Part shown: piece by piece, positions 60,471 to 64,000 of the stretch
How the letters are laid out: each line of letters begins with the position of its first letter
How positions within the stretch are numbered: the stretch's first letter is position 1
NCBI GenBank assembly: GCA_964410665.1
Contig: CAYPIE010000006.1
Location: forward strand, 62,001 to 126,000
Source: CAYPIE01 sp964410665
GTDB lineage: Bacteria > Planctomycetota > Planctomycetia > Gemmatales > Gemmataceae
Length of the DNA stretch: 64,000 nt
Reading direction: 5' to 3'
Made by a program: the position numbers and the translations under genes
Notes under the pieces: model-generated
Told to the model about the DNA's origin: nothing
The model's input: only the letters and a program-made list of their open reading frames with translations
The model's database searches: none

Positions 60471-62048
60471 CTAACGGTCGCCGACGCCCCGTGGCCGCGC
60501 GAACCATTCGACCTGACCGAGTGAAAAGTCGACAATCAACGCTAGAATAGCAGCGGGGATTGCCCCAGAGAGCACCCAGTTCTGAGAGTTAACCTGGAGG
60601 CCGGTGACAATCGGGTCGCCGAGCCCACCCGCGCCGATAAAGGCGGCGAGCGTCGCAACACCGATGCTGATCACGGTCGAAGTTCGCACCCCGGCCATAA
60701 TGGTGCGCGTCGCCAGTGGGAGCTCCACACGCGTCAGGATTTGCCAGTTCGTCAAGCCGATGCCGCGCGCTGCCTCGATCAAACTTTCATCGACTTCTTT
60801 GATGCCCGTGTAGGTATTACGCAGAATGGGCAAAATGGCATAGAGGGTTAATGCCGCCACCGCTGGCTTCTCACCCAAGCCCAGCAGCGGGATCATAAAC
60901 GCCAGCAGGGCCAGACTCGGGATGGTTTGAATGACTCCCGCCGTACCGAGCACGGGAGTAGTCAGGCTAGAGAACCGTGTGAGGAGGATGCCCAGAGGGA
61001 TGGCGAGTAGGCAGGCCAGGGCCACGGCAATTCCCGCGAGAATGATATGTTCGAGGGTAAAGTGCAACAGCTCCGGGGCACGATCTCGCATAAACGCAAA
61101 AAATTGTACGCTGCTCTGCCGCTTGATCAATCTGTCACCAAGGTCTTCTGAGCGCAGGAACGAGCTCGCCACCGAGGGTACTGCTTCTCCTTCTTCGACC
61201 CGCTGGTTCAGCTTCTGCATCCGTTCGTCGGACAGGCGGAAGGCGAGGAGGTTAATCGTCTCCTTCAGTTCAGGATAACGCAGCAACGTCTCCATTCGAA
61301 TCATTGGCACCGCATCATAGGGCGGGAAAAAGTCCAGATCGTCTTCAAGCAGGCGCATACGGATCTTGGCCAATTTGCCATCAGTGGTCCAGGTATCGAC
61401 GAGGTCCGCTTTGCCAGAGCGGATCGCCTCATAGGCCAGCCCGTGCTCCATGGTGCGCATTTTGGGGAAAGCGAGCTTGTAGGCTTTTTTCAGCCCCTTC
61501 AGGCCGTCGTCCCGGATGGCGAATTCCGGGCTGACCACGAGGGTGAGCTTGTCCTCGAGGGGAATCAGGTCAGACACACGGGTGACGCCCAGTTCCTTCG
61601 CTCTCTCCTCGGCCATGGCCATGGCATAGCTGTTCTCGAAGCCAAACGGCATCAGTAACTCGATCTGGTAGTCTTGCCGCATCGCTTGGGCGACGCGGAG
61701 ATAGGCCCGCAACGGGTCGCGAACCGGTTCTTGGATCTTGAGCAAGATTGACCAGGCCGTGCCCGTGTATTCCGGATAAATGTCGATCTCGCCGGTCTTA
61801 AGTGCAGGGAAGAGAATGAGTGCGGATCCAAGATTAAACTTGCGGATAACTGGGATGTCTGGGTGTTTCTGCTCGATCAGCTGGGCCATGATTTCGGCGA
61901 GTAGCCGGTTCTCGGGGAAGTCCTTGCTGGCGATCACCACCGGCGGATTGTCCTGAGCCTGCACAGCAGCCGGGTGCCACCACACCGTCAATACCGTCAA
62001 TAGGAAGACGATTAGTGCCCGGGAGTACGTGAGGATCCATCGATTCAT
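60471..62048 (-). CDS. Betaine/choline-type ABC transporter, substrate-binding domain fused to permease
   Basis: Residues 1-31 are a signal peptide; about 35-300 form an OpuAC/ProX-type binding domain (IASKDFPENRLLAEIMAQL, IDIYPEYTGTAW, KADLVDTWTTDGKLAK). Residues about 330-510 are a ProW-type permease with PLGILLTRFSSL, GVIQTIPSLALLAFM, and EAARGIGLTNWQILTRVELP (the EAA coupling loop). Fusions of this kind occur in osmoprotectant and ergothioneine (EgtU) systems, but EgtU has the permease first and the binding domain last. Ligand is unproven. It overlaps the ATPase gene by four bases. Confidence 0.88.
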   Translation of the reverse strand: MNRWILTYSRALIVFLLTVLTVWWHPAAVQAQDNPPVVIASKDFPENRLLAEIMAQLIEQKHPDIPVIRKFNLGSALILFPALKTGEIDIYPEYTGTAWSILLKIQEPVRDPLRAYLRVAQAMRQDYQIELLMPFGFENSYAMAMAEERAKELGVTRVSDLIPLEDKLTLVVSPEFAIRDDGLKGLKKAYKLAFPKMRTMEHGLAYEAIRSGKADLVDTWTTDGKLAKIRMRLLEDDLDFFPPYDAVPMIRMETLLRYPELKETINLLAFRLSDERMQKLNQRVEEGEAVPSVASSFLRSEDLGDRLIKRQSSVQFFAFMRDRAPELLHFTLEHIILAGIAVALACLLAIPLGILLTRFSSLTTPVLGTAGVIQTIPSLALLAFMIPLLGLGEKPAVAALTLYAILPILRNTYTGIKEVDESLIEAARGIGLTNWQILTRVELPLATRTIMAGVRTSTVISIGVATLAAFIGAGGLGDPIVTGLQVNSQNWVLSGAIPAAILALIVDFSLGQVEWFARPRGVGDR

Positions 62049-62800
62049 GATTTCACTCCATCTTCGAACTGACTATGCAGGAAATCACGGACGAAGGGGG
62101 TGGCGGGCCGATCGCGAAAGTCTCCCTCGACACCTATCTGAAGAAGCTTCCCCTGGTTCATCAGTGCGACGCGGTCACCGAGCAAAAAGGCCTCGTGCAT
62201 ATCGTGAGTGACGATGATAAGGGTCTTCTGCACGAGTTGCTCGAGCTCGAGGAACTCACGGTGGAGTTGGCGTCGGGTGATCGGGTCGAGGGCACCAAAC
62301 GGCTCATCCATCAACACATACTTGGGGTCTAGAGCTAGGGAACGGGCCACGCCGACGCGTTGCCGCTGACCGCCGGAGAGCTCGCGTGGATAGCGGTCCT
62401 GGAACTCCTCGGGGGGGAGGTTCACCAGTTTGAGCAGCTCGACCGCCCGCCGCTGGCCCTGGTCGATCGGCCAACCTTCGAGGTTACAGAGTAGCTGGAT
62501 ATTCTCGCGGACAGTCAAGTGGGGCAAAAGCCCCCCTTTCTGGATCACGTATCCCATCTGCCGACGGAGCCGGATGACGTCGTAGTCGAGGACGTTGCGG
62601 CCTGCCACCAGGATTTCTCCAGAGGTGGGGTCGATGAGGCGGTTGATCATTTTGAGCAGGGTGGTTTTGCCGCAGCCGCTGGTACCGATCAGACACAAGG
62701 TTTCCCCAGGTTTGACCACCAGGCTGACGTCGTCGACTGCAACCAAGTCCTCACCGTTGGGCGTATGAAATAGCTTGCGTACATTTTTTAGTTCGATCAT
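62045..62800 (-). CDS. ABC transporter ATPase (ProV/OpuCA/EgtV-like)
   Basis: The ATPase shows GTSGCGKTTLLKMIN (Walker A), LSGGQRQRVGVARSL (signature), YVLMDEPFGALDPITRRQ (Walker B) and TLIIVTHDMHEAFLLG (His switch). The 251-residue length lacks the CBS tail of OpuCA and ProV. It drives the adjacent fused permease. GAGAGGGATT precedes the ATG at 62800. The EgtD-like gene is 263 bp upstream on the same strand. Confidence 0.9.
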   Translation of the reverse strand: MIELKNVRKLFHTPNGEDLVAVDDVSLVVKPGETLCLIGTSGCGKTTLLKMINRLIDPTSGEILVAGRNVLDYDVIRLRRQMGYVIQKGGLLPHLTVRENIQLLCNLEGWPIDQGQRRAVELLKLVNLPPEEFQDRYPRELSGGQRQRVGVARSLALDPKYVLMDEPFGALDPITRRQLHREFLELEQLVQKTLIIVTHDMHEAFLLGDRVALMNQGKLLQIGVEGDFRDRPATPFVRDFLHSQFEDGVKS

Positions 62801-63022
62801 GAGTAATCCCTCTCAGCACCAGCAACGGTTCCGGTGGAACTTACGGGGCTGACCCGGCGCGGCGAGATCGCAGACGGGAGTGTCTTCACGTGGTCTCCGG
62901 TTTTCGCGGGTTACCCTTTTGAGCCTGAGTCTCGTCAGATTCGCGAGCACAAGATAGTGGAGATGGGAACAACGCTGCGAAATCAGGAAAGCAGTCGTGG
63001 CCAGCATGATTGTACCAGAACG

Positions 63023-63053
63023 GCCGGGCGAGACAGCCTTCGCGTCGCCCGGC
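63023..63053 (-). terminator. Hairpin after the EgtD-like gene
   Basis: GCCGGGCGA and TCGCCCGGC enclose 13 bases just after the stop codon (11 bp). On the minus strand no T tract follows, but the position suggests termination or attenuation before the transporter operon. Confidence 0.5.
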
Positions 63054-63063
63054 TAGACATCGA

Positions 63064-64000
63064 TCAGACTGGCACCAGTTCGTTGAGAGAAAAGTAGCCG
63101 CGTTGGTCGAGCCATTGGCGGCGTAGTTCGAGGCCGGAGTCAGCCGCCAACTGGCGAATGTCCTCGGGCCGATACTTCCGCGACGTGCCGACCTGGATAC
63201 AGTCCCCGGCATGGAGCGTGACCTCCAGGTCGATCTTCTTGAGGCGGACGGTCTGGGCCACCTTGGTCGCCAACTTGAAGTTGACGCAGCGATTCTCCAC
63301 CCCCTCGTACGACTCGTGTTGGTCGTAGGTCGAACGTTGCTCGAAGGCACTCAGATCAAAAGTGCCACCGAGCTCGTCGTTGAGGCGGCGGACGATATTG
63401 AGAAAGAACAGCCTGTTTTCGTCCCCGGACTGATAAGCCTGTCGCAGTACCTCTTCGTCCTTGTGCAAATCGATCCCTACAACCAGTCGGTCGCCCGAGT
63501 GCATGTTCTTGCGAACCATCTTGAGGAAGTCAATGGTCTCCTTAAGGGTTTCAAGATTTCCGATCGAGGAGCCGAAGAACAACAATAGCTTGTTCTGATG
63601 CTCTTTGATTTGAGGGAGTGCTTGATCGAATGGCGCATGGATCGGGTCGACCGAGACCGTGTCACCAAGTTTTGCTTCGATGGAGGATTGTGTCTGCTCC
63701 AGTGCGGCAGGGGAGAGATCAATTGGAATGTAGGTAACTTCGAGGCTTTCGGTAGCCTCATCGACCACACGCAACAGATAGCTCACTTTGCGTGCGGAGC
63801 CGCAACCAAGCTCGACAATCACGCGTTCATCCCCGAGGATTTCCGGGGCATTGTTCTGAAGGATTTCTTCTTCGCACACATTGAGATAATAAGGCTTGGT
63901 CTCGATGTAACGGTCATACAGCCGGGATCCAGAAGAATTCCATATATATCGATGATCAAATCTTTTGATTGAAGCTGGCTTGGTCAGAATCGCCCGCGCG
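63064..64000 (-). CDS. egtD: EgtD-like L-histidine N-alpha-methyltransferase (5' end outside window)
   Basis: EgtD makes hercynine (histidine betaine), the precursor of ergothioneine. The visible frame is open to the window edge; upstream of the first Met at 63879 it reads SSGSRLYDRYIETKPYYL, matching the start of the family. Motif I is VIVELGCGSARKVSYLL; IDLSPAALEQTQ, LLLFFGSSIGNLE and VVGIDLHKDEEVL follow as in the DUF2260 type. RCVNFKLATK and GTSRKYRPEDI mark the C-terminal part. No egtB is visible. The neighbouring ABC transporter would fit handling of the product. Confidence 0.85.
   Translation of the reverse strand, partial: ARAILTKPASIKRFDHRYIWNSSGSRLYDRYIETKPYYLNVCEEEILQNNAPEILGDERVIVELGCGSARKVSYLLRVVDEATESLEVTYIPIDLSPAALEQTQSSIEAKLGDTVSVDPIHAPFDQALPQIKEHQNKLLLFFGSSIGNLETLKETIDFLKMVRKNMHSGDRLVVGIDLHKDEEVLRQAYQSGDENRLFFLNIVRRLNDELGGTFDLSAFEQRSTYDQHESYEGVENRCVNFKLATKVAQTVRLKKIDLEVTLHAGDCIQVGTSRKYRPEDIRQLAADSGLELRRQWLDQRGYFSLNELVPV

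Noticed and set aside
1..64000. Mobile elements, prophage, CRISPR, tRNA or rRNA
   Set aside because: I looked for transposase and integrase motifs, direct repeat arrays and tRNA-like cloverleafs and saw none. A weak tRNA could be missed without a covariance search.

Overview
This 64 kb stretch looks like chromosome from a member of the Planctomycetota. A Gemmataceae-like lineage is my best guess, but that is an inference. The indicators are a DUF1501 protein with a Tat-type leader, an arylsulfatase, several secreted proteins of unknown fold, an M56/BlaI pair, bacterial serpins, and a Tad/Flp pilus locus of unusual composition. Genes lie on both strands, moderately GC-rich, with gaps that often exceed 100 bp. 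I found no rRNA, tRNA, CRISPR array, transposase or phage gene.

Region 1 (1-9.6 kb) is mostly housekeeping. It holds the 3' part of a sulfatase, recJ, nadD, a voltage-gated cation channel with a Ca-type-looking selectivity filter and an apparent one-base frameshift before its coiled-coil tail, a stand-alone EboD-type sugar-phosphate cyclase, and a ribosomal protein L3 gene outside any ribosomal operon. L3 is followed by a short Hsp70, a small zinc-ribbon protein and endonuclease V. Region 2 (9.9-25.6 kb) is the Tad/Flp pilus locus: a secreted protein, one intact Flp pilin, a decayed second pilin, prepilin peptidase, CpaB, secretin, CpaE/TadZ, CpaF/TadA, TadB, TadC, an OmpA-like lipoprotein, a small membrane protein, an AAA+ ATPase and a TPR lipoprotein. 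No TadE/TadF/TadG gene is visible. A Rieske ferredoxin follows closely.

Region 3 (25.6-36.8 kb) has a minus-strand run (flippase-like protein, esterase, nucleotide-sugar dehydrogenase, RpiB), then an acetyl-xylan-esterase-like hydrolase, an arginine-deiminase/DDAH-family enzyme, an S9 peptidase, a small secreted protein and an LpxH-like phosphoesterase. Region 4 (36.9-41.9 kb) is the most suggestive system: two tandem secreted serpins, a BlaI-type repressor with a 38-bp palindrome just upstream of its ribosome binding site, and an M56 membrane protease with a non-penicillin-binding extracellular domain, all on one strand. I propose a protease-sensing and antiprotease circuit.

Region 5 (42-60.5 kb) is a mosaic: a large Hsp70 with a C-terminal extension, a WalJ-type metallo-hydrolase, a cysteine-rich secreted protein, an ADP-ribosylglycohydrolase, a glycosidase-like protein, a sugar isomerase, a methyltransferase, an Asp-nucleophile alpha/beta hydrolase, MarC, several secreted or membrane proteins of unknown function, and a lone DUF1501 protein. 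Region 6 (60.5-64 kb) pairs a betaine/choline-type ABC transporter (substrate-binding domain fused to the permease, plus ATPase) with an EgtD-like histidine methyltransferase that runs off the window. The pairing suggests uptake or handling of a histidine betaine such as hercynine or ergothioneine, but a hairpin and a 263-bp gap separate the two, so co-transcription is uncertain.
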